This document shows positions 21,870 to 33,565 of a stretch of 64,000 nucleotides of DNA, piece by piece. The notes below the pieces were generated by a model that did not search any database, was not told the origin of the DNA, and saw only the letters and a program-made list of their open reading frames with translations. The stretch covers positions 424,783 through 488,782 of the forward strand of contig MNCI01037842.1 in the NCBI GenBank assembly GCA_015680685.1, in the 5' to 3' direction. The position numbers were made by a program, and so were the translations under genes. This DNA is from Gnetum montanum. Taxonomy: Eukaryota; Streptophyta; Gnetopsida; Gnetales; Gnetaceae. How positions within the stretch are numbered: position 1 is the stretch's first letter; each line of letters begins with the position of its first letter.

Positions 21870-21996
21870 AATAAAGCATAGGTATATCCCAAGATTTATA
21901 GGAGTTCATAACTCAATACTACCTAGTAGAATTGAACTTATGACCTAGGGTTATTAATCGAAGACCCATACCACTAGGCTAACACTTCATTGTTAC
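21870..21996 (-). mobile_element. tRNA-derived SINE-like copy 3
   Basis: On the minus strand the A box TAGCCTAGTGGT and the B box GTTCAATTC are exactly 44 bases apart, the cleanest pair in the window. The body follows (actaggtagtattgagttat, then cctataaatcttggg and acctatgctt), matching copy 1 at 1840-1910. Confidence 0.65.
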
Positions 21997-22104
21997 CTAT
22001 CATCTTTTTGAAAACATACAAGTTTATTCTTTTAAAAATTAGGATTAGAATAAAATGAACATGAACATATTGGTTATCTTATAGATTCTTTAGAAGATCT
22101 AGTA

Positions 22105-22230
22105 TTTCTTTAAAACAATGAGGTATTAACCTAGTAATAAGTCTCTTAATTTAAAAACTCCATGTTATGAGATTTTGGGGGCTAATGTTGAATTATAAAG
22201 TTCTATGCTAATTACATGCCTTAGGGATAA
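22105..22230 (+). mobile_element. tRNA-derived SINE-like copy 4, decayed
   Basis: The head aatgaggtattaacctagta carries the A box. The B box is decayed to gattttggg at the expected distance, and the body phrase gttgaattataaagttct follows. It faces copy 3 head to head, about 110 bases away. Confidence 0.45.
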
Positions 22231-22478
22231 ATACATTTTAAAACAATATTTTGAATTCCAACATTATATCCCCTTAATGTTTTCCCAACAATTATTTTTA
22301 AAAATATTTAATCTTCCATTAATTTCCTAAAAAGCTAAATAGGAAATTATGAGTCTTGTAAATCTCATTAAGCATATGGAATTGAATTTCATCATAGTTG
22401 ATTTTCTTAGATGTTTTTCTCTTGAAATCAATATTCTTAAATATAAAAGAAAATTGGTTATTACAAGTAGGAGGTAGT

Positions 22479-22999
22479 AATGACATCCCATTCCAAATGC
22501 CATGGAAAACATCTAATATATGTTATATTACACATTATGTGTAAAGGAAATAACAAGAGAAATGTAGAAGAGAAGGGAAAAGAAAGCTTCATTGATATGG
22601 AATGGAGTATTCGGATTATGCTTTAAGACTATACCTTGGGGTTATCTTCCTTCATCATCTATCCATTTGAGGTAATCTAGCATTGCCACCATTGTTAGGC
22701 CTCCAATTAGCCACAAGGAATATCTAGTCCTCTTCTTATCTCTCTTCACTCAACACCTGTGACTCACATTTACTGGCTCTACCACTTCATGCTAACATGA
22801 CCTCTAAGATTAGGTATAAATGCCTTAGGTCAAACCTCCAAAGGTTACCTCAAGAGGCACATTCATTATTACAATGCACCCTTTCAAGTCTTAATTACAA
22901 CACATCCTTTTGGGTCTTGTTACGATAACAATAACACTTATTATGAAGAGGCATCATCTTTGTTATGTAGTAACACCATTTGAGAATGCAGAAATTATA
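22479..22999 (-). repeat. E6 left (3') LTR, about 521 bp
   Basis: It aligns along its whole length with 33044-33565: tgacatccca, atgttatatta, attatgtgtaaaggaaataa, atatggaatggagtat, cctctaagattaggtataaatg, attacaatgcaccctttc and cttgttacgataacaataac. The ends form an inverted pair (TGACATCCC and GGGATGTTATA in the partner copy). Confidence 0.75.
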
Positions 23000-23005
23000 A
23001 TATAC

Positions 23006-23816
23006 TAATGAGCGGCAAGGTACCCCTACACTCAACCATACAAATATGAGCGCTTCATGCACGATTCGGTTGAACTTCACAGATAGACTAGTTGTGGTAT
23101 CTAAATAGTTACTAGTAGATCACAGTTCACTATCTTCCCACCTGGACTAGTATTAGCTTTGTCATGTATCGTTTAGTCCAGAGTGAGGTGTATGATGTGT
23201 TCCTACACTAATGCTACTTCTAGGTATGATGGGAAATAATATCAACTAAGCTAGGAGAGAGAGGGTGAGAGAGAATCTAAACTAGCCTAAGTGCGATGAG
23301 CATCCGTTCCTTAATCATCCGTATACATCTTGGACCTCGTGCATGACTACCATTGTGATTACCAAGCACATGGCCTGGTACACTACTGGGTTACCAAGTA
23401 GCCACACTTAAATGCTCATGATTAAGTAGTACTCATTCCGCGTTACTAGGAGATAAGGGTAGAGAGATATTAACTCAGAAAGCAATAAATAACAATAAAA
23501 ATTAAATAATTAAGCTAAGTGGATGCTGCAATGATGAAGTAATCTTGATCTTTATTTCTGGTCATGTGCATGTCCAAGTACATCACACTCAAATAAGGAT
23601 GCTGTACAATTACAATAATCACACTGTGGGCATGCACTGGGAGAAAGGGTTGAGAGAAAAAACTGACAAAAAGTTCCTACCTTAATACTAAAAACTCTAG
23701 CTCTCTAACCAAATCTACCTACCTCTTATTTATAGATGAGGAGACAGACTATGATATTGTGTATCCGATATCGCCTCTAGGCTACGATATCGCAGCCAAC
23801 AATTCATGACTCATCA
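23006..23816 (-). repeat. E1 left (3') LTR, 811 bp
   Basis: It starts TAATGAGCGG (a decayed TGATGAGTGG) and ends CATGACTCATCA. TATA-type tatttatag lies at about 23728, followed by gatattgtg, gatatcg and gatatcg. Confidence 0.8.
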
Positions 23817-23959
23817 TACCACCATGACTGAATGAAAACTCGTCATTGAGTTAAAGTGAGAACAAGTTCCATTGATTACATAGTGAATAGGCATGGGATT
23901 ATTTACTGCCTAGAATGGATTCATGCCATAGTGTGGAATTAGAAAAACACTGAGACACA

Positions 23960-24920
23960 ACATGAAAAAATTGGGTGGAACTCATGTGGTTCCTGGTGGC
24001 AGTGGCTCCCCCATGGGTGCCTTTCCCTTGTCTTGTGCTTCAAGTCTTGGGATTTGATGACGTTGAAGTATGTCCTAGAGTTTCTCCTCTTCAGTTCGAG
24101 GCTCTTGTGCCATCCATGCTAATGTTCCAATGTTTGATGAAGTTAGCACCTCCCATGGGCATGGTAGTTGCAGAAACATTTTATTTGCTTTGGCATACCA
24201 AGCCGCAAACACTTGCCGTTCCTCCTCATAAGCTCTAGCTTTGTCTCTGTATTCTTGAAAATATATGAGCCATCAAGCCAAGTCTTTTGCAACACCTTTT
24301 TGTGCATGGTATCTTGATTTAACCACCTTGAGTTCAAAATTTGCATCCTCCAATTTTTGCAATGTTTTCTTATGTTCTGCAAATTCTGTTTCATATTTGG
24401 CGTAGGTGATGCCTACCTGTTCCTTGAGCTCTATTCTTGGGCACCTTGCTGTTAACATGGAAAGGTTGGCATACCACAGGTTTGCCAACTCCATGTATTT
24501 TATAAGGTCTTGGATTTGTAGGTGCCAACTCTTAATTTTCGCCTGGTGGGAAAATGTGTATGTGTCCAATATGGCCCGCCAGTTAGTGTGTTCAGCACTG
24601 AGAGCATTGAAGTGGGCCTTGGCCATATGGATCTCCTTTTTGATGATTTTTTATACATCCCCACTTGGTCATGGAAATGCTTCTTTATATTCTCATGCTG
24701 TTTAGCCCCATTCTACCTTGCGCTTATTTCAATGGCTTTCTTTTGATGGATGGCACGTACCTCCTCCATTGAGACAGTTCAATTTTCCTTGGCTAAACGG
24801 TTCATGTCTTGGTTGACCCTCATTAGTTATTCTCACAACTATTGAAAATGTTTCTTGAGAACATTCTTTTGCTTCTCCACAGAGGTCGACCAAAGGTTGT
24901 CAGCAACAATTTCCATTGCA
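23960..24920 (-). pseudogene. E1 3' coiled-coil ORF, partner of the E2 env-like ORF
   Basis: Minus-strand peptides SMEEVRAIHQKK, DQVG, LIKYMELANLWYANLSMLT, RIELKEQV and EFAEHKKTLQKLEDANFEL correspond in order to SMEEVHALHQKS, DQVG, YMKLANLQNANLAMM, LELEKQV and EFKHHKEA in E2 (51480-50950). The charged heptad-like composition predicts a coiled coil. The longest unbroken piece is 117 codons (24626-24273). It lies between pol or noncoding DNA and the 3' LTR, the place of the extra ORF in Athila-like elements. Its function is unknown. Confidence 0.55.
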
Positions 24921-24935
24921 TTCCTTGGGTGGTTT

Positions 24936-25890
24936 TTATTTGAACTTCACCCTTCCCACAATATCCAAAGGTTCATCATCTGCAAGATAAACCTTTCCAA
25001 ACTTCCCTACAACATAATTGTGTAACAATTCCTTGCATGGAGTGGAGTGGAATGAAGCACCTAAATCTAGAATCCAAGATTCAATGGGATTGTCCACATA
25101 GCAAATCAAAGCATCAGCAATAATCTCCTCTTCTGCATTCATTGATTCATCATCTTGAGTGTGATTTTTGTTCTTCTTTGGTACCCTGCACTAATTTCTA
25201 AAGTGACCCTTCTTGTCACAATTCTAGCAAACAACTTTCCTATGATTTTTAGATTTTCCTCTACCTTTGGACTTTGATATACCATTACCATGGTTTTGAC
25301 CACGTTGTGAGCTCCTACCTTTGCTTTCTGTATTCAAAGCAGACCCTAAGGATTTTCTTGACTCCCTTCTGCGAATGTCCTCGCTAAGAATCAAGTCTCA
25401 AATATTATTCAACTTTAATTTTAAAGTACCCGATGAGCGACTCACAACCGTCACTATTGTAGATCAACTCTCTGGCAAAGATGATAGCAAAATCAACACC
25501 TGAATTTCGTCCTTAAAGGTGATTGCCACTAAATTCAATTGACTAATTATTATATTGAATTCATTGATGTGATTTGTAACTGATGCACCTTCACCCATCT
25601 TCAGATTGAACAATTGACGCATCAAATATACCTTGTTTGCAGCAGATGGCTTTTCATACATACTTGACAATGTTTTCATTAAACCTGCAATGGTTGTCTC
25701 ATTAACAATGTTGAATGCAACGTTTCTTGCCAATTTCAATCTAATCACACCAAGTGCCTAGAAATCTGAGAGATTCCAATCTTCTTGATCCATTTGATTT
25801 GGCTTCTTCCATAGCAGCGGTTCATGCAACTTCTTTTGATACAGATAATCTCCAATTTGCATCTTCTAGAACCCAAAGTCTGTTCCATCG
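24936..25890 (-). pseudogene. Copia gag-protease fragment, broken
   Basis: In order: MQIGDYLYQKKLHEPLL, then VIRLKLARNVAFNIV, MYEKPSAANKVYLMRQLFNLKM, HINEFNIIISQL and EIQVLILLSSLPES, the copia-type gag (UBN2-like) pattern. A CCHC knuckle follows (C-x-NCDKKGHFRN-x-C at about 25230-25190) whose two missing residues are TAG stops at expected Trp and Gln codons. The protease start ESWILDLGASFHSTP (about 25080) has Leu where the active-site motif has Ser (DSGAS). Two pieces remain open: 94 codons (25748-25464) and 68 codons (25142-24936). Confidence 0.75.
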
Positions 25891-25943
25891 AATTTGTTGA
25901 TTCAGACTTTTCCATCCTCGGATGCCATTGCTCCCACTAATCC

Positions 25944-25958
25944 ATGGCTTTGATACTA
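25944..25958 (-). other. Copia primer-binding site, tRNA-iMet type
   Basis: The minus strand reads TAGTATCAAAGCC next to the LTR, that is TGGTATCA(G)AGC with one G-to-A in the TGG. Confidence 0.65.
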
Positions 25959-25960
25959 GT

Positions 25961-26282
25961 TGTTAAATTCAGGAACAGATAAAGAACTGAAGAAAATAGA
26001 AAACATAGGCAACACACACAGCTTTGTGTGGTGTTTAGGCAAGCACCCCACCAGAAATACATGAGAATTGTTATTAAATAATAATTGCTAGATACAATTA
26101 TGGAAATAACAACGTTTTTGGGCCGTTACGGAAGAGAACAGAAATTGGACCAGTAACTACTGGTTAACTATTCCTAACCGCTGTTAACTACTGCTAACTA
26201 TTGCTCACTGCTATTAACTACTACTCTAACTACTGTTAACTGGTTTTGACTCATGTTGGATCAGACACCACTTAACTTAACA
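25961..26282 (-). repeat. Copia 5' LTR, 322 bp
   Basis: The plus strand begins TGTTAAATTCAGG and ends CTTAACTTAACA, with TGTTAA/TTAACA inverted ends. A short internal series of variants of taactactgctaactattg lies at about 26155-26240. Confidence 0.75.
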
Positions 26283-27294
26283 TATAGAAGGGATTGTAGA
26301 GATTGGAGCATAAGGTAACTGACCTAGAGCACAATGAATCCTATATGTAAAACATGATTAATGTGTCATTAACCCATCGTTCCAAGATCAGGACCAAGTC
26401 CATTCCTCTTATTAGTGACACTACATTGTTTCATCCCATGATGAGTGACTATGAGAGTACAATAACAACAAGGCATATGATCACTTGGCATTTTGTTCAA
26501 GGGAGGAGTGATTTTTACTTTATGGAATTTTCTTTTTTTTTTGTTGTTTTTTTTTGAATGCTGAATCCAGAGAAGCCACCTACCCTTAGGCATGGGTGCA
26601 TGTCTTTCTAATGGGACCTCCTAGAATAACATTGGTTTTGTTGAGTAAGTGCCTTTATTACTCTTACTCCCATTTTTTGTTAGATCTACAAGGATTTTGG
26701 TACACCCATGCTGCATGGTAACTCCTACAGATGTTACCAAAGAGAATCCACAAATCCCCTTGATGTCACACCCTAGCCATTCCCTATTGGTCCATCCTTC
26801 TTTACTCTAGGTATAATGAGCACAAAATTACTTTAAGTTTTAATGATGTTAAGAATATCATCGTACCCAGAGTAGAACCTCTTATTAATAGAATGGTTGG
26901 GTGCATGTGATGGGCTCACTATCCAAANCAGAAAGATAAAATAAGAAATTGGAAAACAAAAAATTGTAAAATTAAGGAAATTGAGAAAATGTTTATTAAT
27001 CCTGCTTGTTATTAGATTGGGAAATATCCCCCATAACTAAATGGTTGAGCATGGTGAAGATTAATAAATGAAAGATGAGGATCCTTGCATGTTGGAAATA
27101 TCGAAAATTAGTCATGCTTACCCCATTGGGGTTCACACACTTAATTATAGTAATCATAGTGAGGTAATTTATAAGATGTGGTTCCTAGGTAGAGAGTTGA
27201 CCCACTATGATACTTGAGTCCGTAAGATGGTATGCAAGGATTAGGATGTCATCCTCCATGACTATATTAATTGGGTCGTATGGTTGTTGGAGTG

Positions 27295-28436
27295 TTAATT
27301 GGTGGCCCTGATGTGGTGACACGAGGTGTTGGTTTGAGGACAAGGATGCACCACAGTGTTGGACTTGTGCTGAGTTGGAGAATGTAGTAGCCTTGGAACT
27401 GTGTTGCTCCTTTTTACGGTCATGTCTAAAGAAGGGACGCCTTTGATCATATAGGAAAATGTTGCATTCATACGTATGATCGGCAGTTGAGCTCTTATTT
27501 TTCTCATCCCTTCTTNAATTTCATCTAATTATTGTTGTACTGGCAAAGATGGTTCTTCCTCCTTNGCATCCATTCCAGCATCTTGTTGATCTTTGCTTTG
27601 ATTTCATCTAATTATTGTTGTATTGGCAAAGATGGTTCTTCCTCCTTGAGATNAGCCATTTCTCCTTCTTCTTTTGCTACCCTCTTAATAAGCTCTTGGA
27701 ATTGATGGGTTTGTAGTTCGTATAGTTGACCTTGGGCATACATCCCTAGGGTCTCTCTTGTTTCATTATGAAGCCCATCAATGATATGGTACATTAGCCT
27801 TTCCTCAGAGCACTCATGCCCTGGATAGTTTTTTAACAGTGCATAATATCTTTCTAAGGCCATGTCCAAGGGTTTATTTTGTGCTTGTTTCCACTCTTGG
27901 ATTTGTTTCCTCAAGGTTGATAGTCTTGCATAGGTTTGATATCTTTCATTAAAGAGTTCTACAATTGTTGGCCAATGTCGAATTAAATTTGATTTTAACT
28001 ATCTATACCATACTTTTGCTTGGCCAACGAGTGTCACAGGAAAGAGCTTGATTTTTTGCCAAGAATTTTCAATGTTGTTCCATGCACAGGCATCGTAGAA
28101 GGCTTGTAAATGTTGTTGCGGATCTAAGTCATAGCCTCCTGAGAAATTGAAAAAGTTGTTTAAATCAAGCCTGGGTAGGCAACTCTCTTTACGATGCCTA
28201 TGGGAGATTCAAACAGCCTCTTGTATTTGCGTTAGGCTTATAGTGGCAAGTAGGGGTTCATCATAATTGAATAAGTTATGCTTTCATGTGTTGGGATGAT
28301 GCCGCCTTCATTTATGTTTATAAGAAACCTCCACTTTGGATTGCATACTCCAGCCTTCATTGTCATATAATTCATTAGTTCTCTAATGAATTGCCTCACT
28401 AGATGTGGCATTATCATAGTCTTGTAGGAGAGGCAT
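27295..28436 (-). pseudogene. E1 gag (Retrotrans_gag-like), nearly continuous
   Basis: It starts at ATG 28436 (MPLLQDYDNAT) and continues FNYDEPLLATI, LDLNNFFNFSGGYDLDPQQ, HLQAFYDACAWNNIENSW and KLFPVTLVGQAKVWY. Then comes the 100-codon open piece 27914-27612 with LRKQIQEWKQAQNKPLDMA, ERYYALLKNYPGHE and YAQGQLYELQTHQFQELI. This is the Retrotrans_gag pattern, the best preserved gag in the window, with few stops. Single Ns at 27516, 27565 and 27653 and a duplicated stretch lie in its C-terminal part. No zinc knuckle is evident. Confidence 0.75.
27514..27660. other. Direct repeat with three Ns in E1 gag
   Basis: About 48 bases (atttcatctaattattgttg to ttcttcctcctt) occur at 27518-27564 and again at about 27602-27648, with Ns at 27516, 27565 and 27653. 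As at 4803 and 15100, this looks like an assembly join, although a real 85-bp tandem duplication is possible. Confidence 0.5.
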
Positions 28437-28557
28437 GGTTGTGAAATTGTGTGTGAATTTGTATGTGACTTTTTTTAATTATTTCTTCCTAAACGATATA
28501 TCATTAATCCTATATAGCAACCTTGTATGATATAACTAATCTAGATAACTAGCACTG

Positions 28558-28575
28558 TCCCTAACAATGGTGCCA
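28558..28575 (-). other. E1 primer-binding site, tRNA-Asp type
   Basis: The minus strand reads TGGCACCATTGTTAGGGA, which is TGGCGCCGTTGCCGGGGA with transitions only. Confidence 0.75.
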
Positions 28576-28576
28576 A

Positions 28577-29378
28577 TGATGAGTGGTGAGGTACCCCTAC
28601 ACTCAACCATATGAATACGAGTGCTTAATGCACGCTTCAGTCGAACTCCGTAGATGAACTAGTTATGGTATCTAGATAGTTGTAGATCGCAGTTCACTAT
28701 CTTCCCACCTGGACTAGTATTAGCTTTATCACATGTGGTTTAGTCTAGAGTGAGGTGATGTGTTCCTACACTAATGCTACTCCTGGGTATGATGGGAAAT
28801 AATATCAACTAAGCTAGGAGAGAGAGGGTGAGAGAGAATCTAAACTAGCCTAAGTGATGAGCATTCGTTCCTTAATGATCCGTATACATCTTGGACCTCG
28901 TGCATGACTACCATTGGGATTACCAAGCACATGGCCTAGGTACGCTACTAGGTTACCAAGTAGCCACACTTAAATGCTCATGATTAAGTAGTACTCATTC
29001 CGCATCACTAGGAGATAAGGGTAGAGAGATATTAACTAAGAAAGAAATAAATAATAATAACAATTAAATAATTAAGCTAACTGGATGCTGCAATGATGAA
29101 GTAATCTCGATCTTTATTGTCGGTTATGTGTGTGTCCAAGTACTTCACAGTCGAATAAGGATTCCATACAATTACAATCATCACACCATGGGAATGCACT
29201 AGAAGAAAGGGTTCAGAGGAAAAAATGACAAAAATTCGCTACCTTAATACTAAAAACTCTAGCTCTCTAACCAAATCTACCTACCTCTTATTTATAGATG
29301 AGGAGACAAACTGTGATATTGCATATTCGATATCATGTCTAGGCTGCGATATCATAGCCAACAATTCATGACTCATCA
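28577..29378 (-). repeat. E1 right (5') LTR, 802 bp
   Basis: It starts TGATGAGTGGTGAGG and ends CATGACTCATCA. It is closely similar to 23006-23816 along its length, including the identical cctacctcttatttatagat at the TATA region. Confidence 0.85.
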
Positions 29379-29383
29379 TATAC

Positions 29384-32300
29384 CCTCAGGTTTCATTCTT
29401 CCTCAAACAAGTCCACGTTCACTATCTTTCTTTACCTCTAATGCTTTTGTTATGCTTCTATGCTCCAATAATTTGATTTCTCCTTTGAACTTGAAGTTGT
29501 TTCTTGCTTATTTTATAATCAAAATATATGTTAAAGGAATATATATAAGTATTAAATATTATTTTATTAATATTTACCTCATTTTCTAAGATAATGATGA
29601 TATGAATTAAAGATCTACTAACCACCAATCAATAGTCCTAACTAGGATCACAAAAGTGTAACTTGCATCTGGTTACCCAAGTAAAGGTAAGGAAAATCCT
29701 TTATTCCAAACTTCCATTACCTTAGAAATTTTATTTATCTAATTAAAATATAAATTAAATAATGAAGAGAATAATAAGGTTATAAATAAAATTAAGGGTG
29801 AGATACTTCTTAATCTTGATCAACCTTATGAATTAGTGGAAATATCTGCAGTTCTTCCTTAAGTGGTATATAATCGGATGGTCTTGTCTTGGATGGAAAG
29901 GCTTGATCTTGATTCTTCTCATCTTCTTCTTTAGAAATTAACTCTAGTAACTTGATAACTTGAAAGAATCAGACATTGTACTAAATATAATCTAAGGTCT
30001 CAATGAAGATTGTTGTGGACTCATCCTCATTAATCATAGTAGAGCAATTGGTAAACTATGGTTTCTGATGAGTACTATCCATCAACATCATCTGTACGTG
30101 AATTTGAGAATCTAATTTATCTATTGAAGATTTGAAGTAAGTAGAATATGCACTAGGCAATGGAATTACATGTTGATTTGATGGAAACATCCTCTTCAAA
30201 TTAGGGTTATCTTCCAAGGATTCCTTTACACATCCATTTTAAGAATAGATAAACACTACTTTCCAACTTTTTCATTGAAGTATCCACAAAGGGCAATTCG
30301 CACTGGATTAGTATATCTAAGAAATAATTTATTCTTCAAACTTTGATCTATTTTCTTAATAAAGTATGCCTCTTGACATAGTCTAACCTCTAGACATGTT
30401 GATTTAGCAATCAAATATGTGCTAACTACACATACACATCTCCCTGGTAGCTAACTTTTAGAATCACTACCAAGGTTATGTGATTTTTTTGAAATCTTGT
30501 AACTCTGCTAATATGCATGGGTATTGATACTCATGTGAATCCAAGGCCCATGGTGGACATCACAGATGTTGTTTCTTACTTTCTAGGGATCTTGCAAGCA
30601 CATTGTGTGTTGCAACTTTCATTCTCATTCTTGGATTTCCTTCTAGATCATTTCTCTTCATGGGTGTCATACACATTGTGGGAATGAGATTATGGCTCTC
30701 CCTATTGTTCTTCCATATGATTTGGTTGTAAAATGAATTGATATACATCTTCTTGACAATTTTTTTTCATCAAATGAACTAATACATTAACTACTTAACT
30801 AATTTACTACATTATCTAATTCTTAACGATCTTTCTATCCTCCTTAAGAACACTGACTCTTGTAGTGTACTAATGAAAAACTAGAGTTTTAGGAAGCTAC
30901 AATTACCTATCTACAGAGGATAAACCCTTAATCTTAAGATATAAGATGGTTTAATAGGTTAAATTTATAAGTTTTGATGATTAAATTGGTAGGCATAGTT
31001 AGCTAGTCTAAATTATGACTTTTTAAGACATGGTTTATGATATCATCAAATTATTGGGTACCCAAATGCTAAATATAACCCCACCATTGAGTTCCGAATG
31101 GTGAAAAATTTTAGAAATGACTATTTATATGTTGAAAAAGAACATCGTATACTTGTGTTATGCTAAAGTTAAACTTTTGACGGTCTTAAGGTACTATATT
31201 AGGCAAGGGGTGAAAATGCAATTTTTGGGTTTGATGGGGTGAATTTGACTTTACCATTGTGTCTAGAAGATCAAAATCTATAGGAAATAACTCTTCATTC
31301 ATTGAAAAATGTTTTCTAAATTAAAAGTTATGGCTTTTGGGGTTTAGAACCTTTGGTGAAATATGAGAGACTTACGAAGAGGCCACTCATCCTAGTACTA
31401 CTCTAGGACAAGCATGCTTAATTATGAAATTGTAATCTCATATGCTACCAATGCACCAAATTATTATTTTTTTGAAAATTATTCCTATGTTCCAAATTTT
31501 AAACTAATGTTCCAATGGATAGAAATTTTGGATTCTTTAACAATTGACAAAACTTTTTGAATTTTCAGTTGGTTAACAGTAAATTTCAAATTTCCTATTG
31601 GTTAATGAAAGAATTTTCTCATCACTAAGGGAAGCAATTGCATGTGGTGAGTGAGGTGATGTAGTGATGTATCATGGTAGGCAATGGGTGTAGCTAATGG
31701 TGACGATGATGGAGGATGTTGGCCTTGGAGATAGTGATATGGCAGAGGCAAAGTGGAAGGGTGGAGCAGCAAGAACTAAGGATGGTAGCCCTGAGAAGGG
31801 GATGCATGCCCCAAGGGATAATTCAGCCCTATGAAGGGTTGCATGGCCAACATAGGCTTGTGTAGCTCTTACAAGGCCACCACGATCTTTATGGGTCAAT
31901 GTGGCCCCTACAAGGCCAACATGACCTATAATAAAAATTTAATAATAATAATAATAATTTTTTTAAGTTTATAAATTAAGGGTTTGGTTTGAACCCATGA
32001 CTTCCACCTTTCCCTTTTTCCTATTTTTAAAATAATAATTGAATATTTTTTTAATGCATGCATAATGAGAAAATTAAAATAACGATATCTTTCAAATTGT
32101 AAGTTTAATTGAGATGAAATTTGTACTATTGGAATTGTCTTGATGAGTATGATCCATTAGAAATAGTCTTAGATTCAATAATGAATTTAAATTTTTCAAG
32201 ATTTTGAAAGGTACAACTAACTTATTCTACCAAAATGACTTTACTAGGTTCATGTATGGATGACATGATGACTTATAAATGACTCTAAGTTGATTCTAGA

Positions 32301-33043
32301 TGATATACCAATCTCTAAACATGAAGATAATACTTTGATCTTACATATTGACAAGTATGATAAAGGCTTGTTTTTTCAAATCATGATTCTACCCTAATGA
32401 GGTACTGAGGAGAAAATTGTGACAACCTCATTTACTAAGTATTGGTTTTCCTATGGAGATTAGACAATCTTATGGATGGGTTGAGTCCCTTATATAATCA
32501 ATACCTAGGTCTTAGTATGGTGACTAATGCCAAGTTATAAGTGTTAAGCACTTAAGAAAATAAATTCAACAAAACAAGATCAATTCAAGTTCTGGTTACT
32601 AACTTTTTTAGAGAAATTTAATAATGATCTTAATCAATTAATATTTATAATATTATTATCGGTAAGAGTTAGCTAGATCGGTGTATCCTTATCTTACCAA
32701 CATCTCTTGCAATTAAGCAATCTTGATGAGGCATAATTCGATCTTCACTAGTTAAGGATATCCATGAAAGAATTTTGTTGGTTGGTGGAATCTATCTTTT
32801 GTAGATGCCTGATCCATTGTTCATGAAATCAATGGAAATGTATCTTTTAGCTTACATCTTAGACATATGGTGCATCTGGTGATGATCAATTACTTTCCAT
32901 GTGTCATGGCTTCATGGTTCATCATTAGGCTCATGTTGTAGTTAGCCTATGGTTCTAAATGGTTCTTGGATCATGGTTTGCTTCAATACCAATTGTGACA
33001 TAGAAAAAGCATGGTGGATCCATAACCTAGCTTTGTTACTAAT
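29384..33043 (-). other. E6 internal region, coding content unresolved
   Basis: Only short broken frames occur. A minus-strand stretch at about 30150-29830 reads KLLELISKEEDEKNQDQ, FPSKTRPSDYIPLKEELQ and so on with few stops, but I recognise no family. At 31620-31920 there is a more GC-rich piece with repeated aaggccaac/aaggccacc phrases, followed by a (TAA)n-like tract at about 31930-31960. Confidence 0.35.
33026..33042 (-). other. E6 primer-binding site, tRNA-iMet type
   Basis: Next to the LTR the minus strand reads TTAGTAACAAAGCTAGG, close to TTGGTATCAGAGCCAGG. A second similar phrase (ATTGGTATTGAAGC) preceded by the same LTR end lies about 50 bases further inside, at 32980-32995. Confidence 0.55.
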
Positions 33044-33565
33044 TGTGACATCCCGTTCCTAGATGTCATGACAAATATCAAATATATGTTATATTAGCAT
33101 TATGTGTAAAGGAAATAATAAGAAAAATGTAGAAGCAAAATAGAATAGAATGCTTTATTAATATGGAATGGAGTATCTGGATCATCCTTTTAGAGTATTA
33201 CTTGGGGTTTTCTTCCTTTAACATCTATCCCCTTAGAGGCAATCTAGCACTACCACCATGGTTAGACCTACAACTGGCTAGAAGGAATGGCCAGTCCTCT
33301 TCCTATCCCATTTCACCTAACATCCATGACTCGCCTTTACTTGCTTTGCCGCTCCATGCTAGCATTACCTATAAGCCTAGGCATAAATGCCTTAGTTCAA
33401 ACCTATAAATGTTACTTTTAGAGACATGTCCATTATTACAATGCACCCTTTCGGGTCTCAATTACAACATGTCCTTTCTAGTCTTGTTACGATAACAATA
33501 ACACTTGTTATGAAGAGGCATCATCTTTGTTATGCAAAAAAACATTTCAGAATGGGGATGTTATA
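33044..33565 (-). repeat. E6 right (5') LTR, about 522 bp
   Basis: It is the partner of 22479-22999. It starts TGTGACATCCCG and ends GGGGATGTTATA. Confidence 0.75.

Larger units (their letters stand above)
24925..26282 (-). mobile_element. Truncated Ty1/copia element inside E1
   Basis: The minus strand runs from a 5' LTR (26282-25961, TGTTAA...TTAACA) through an initiator-Met-type primer site, gag with a zinc knuckle, and the first part of protease, then stops. Integrase, reverse transcriptase and the second LTR are missing. Confidence 0.8.
23006..29378 (-). mobile_element. E1: gag-only Athila-like gypsy element, 6373 bp
   Basis: LTRs lie at 23006-23816 and 28577-29378. The flanking 5-mers TATAC (23001-23005) and TATAC (29379-29383) are identical, which fixes both ends. 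Minus-strand order is LTR, tRNA-Asp-type primer site, gag (28436-27295), noncoding DNA with a copia insertion, coiled-coil ORF (about 24920-23960), LTR. Protease, reverse transcriptase and integrase are absent, so mobility would have depended on a relative such as E2. Confidence 0.85.
22479..33565 (-). mobile_element. E6: LTR element without recognisable genes, hosting E1
   Basis: Two roughly 520-bp LTRs (22479-22999 and 33044-33565) in the same orientation bracket an internal region of about 3.7 kb (29384-33043) once E1 is removed. An initiator-tRNA-Met-type primer site lies beside the right LTR. A purine-rich stretch (minus strand, AAACCTGAGGG) lies beside the left LTR. No gag or pol is recognised, so it resembles a large non-autonomous LTR derivative. 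Target duplications were not clear (gtagt on the left, gtaag on the right). Confidence 0.6.
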
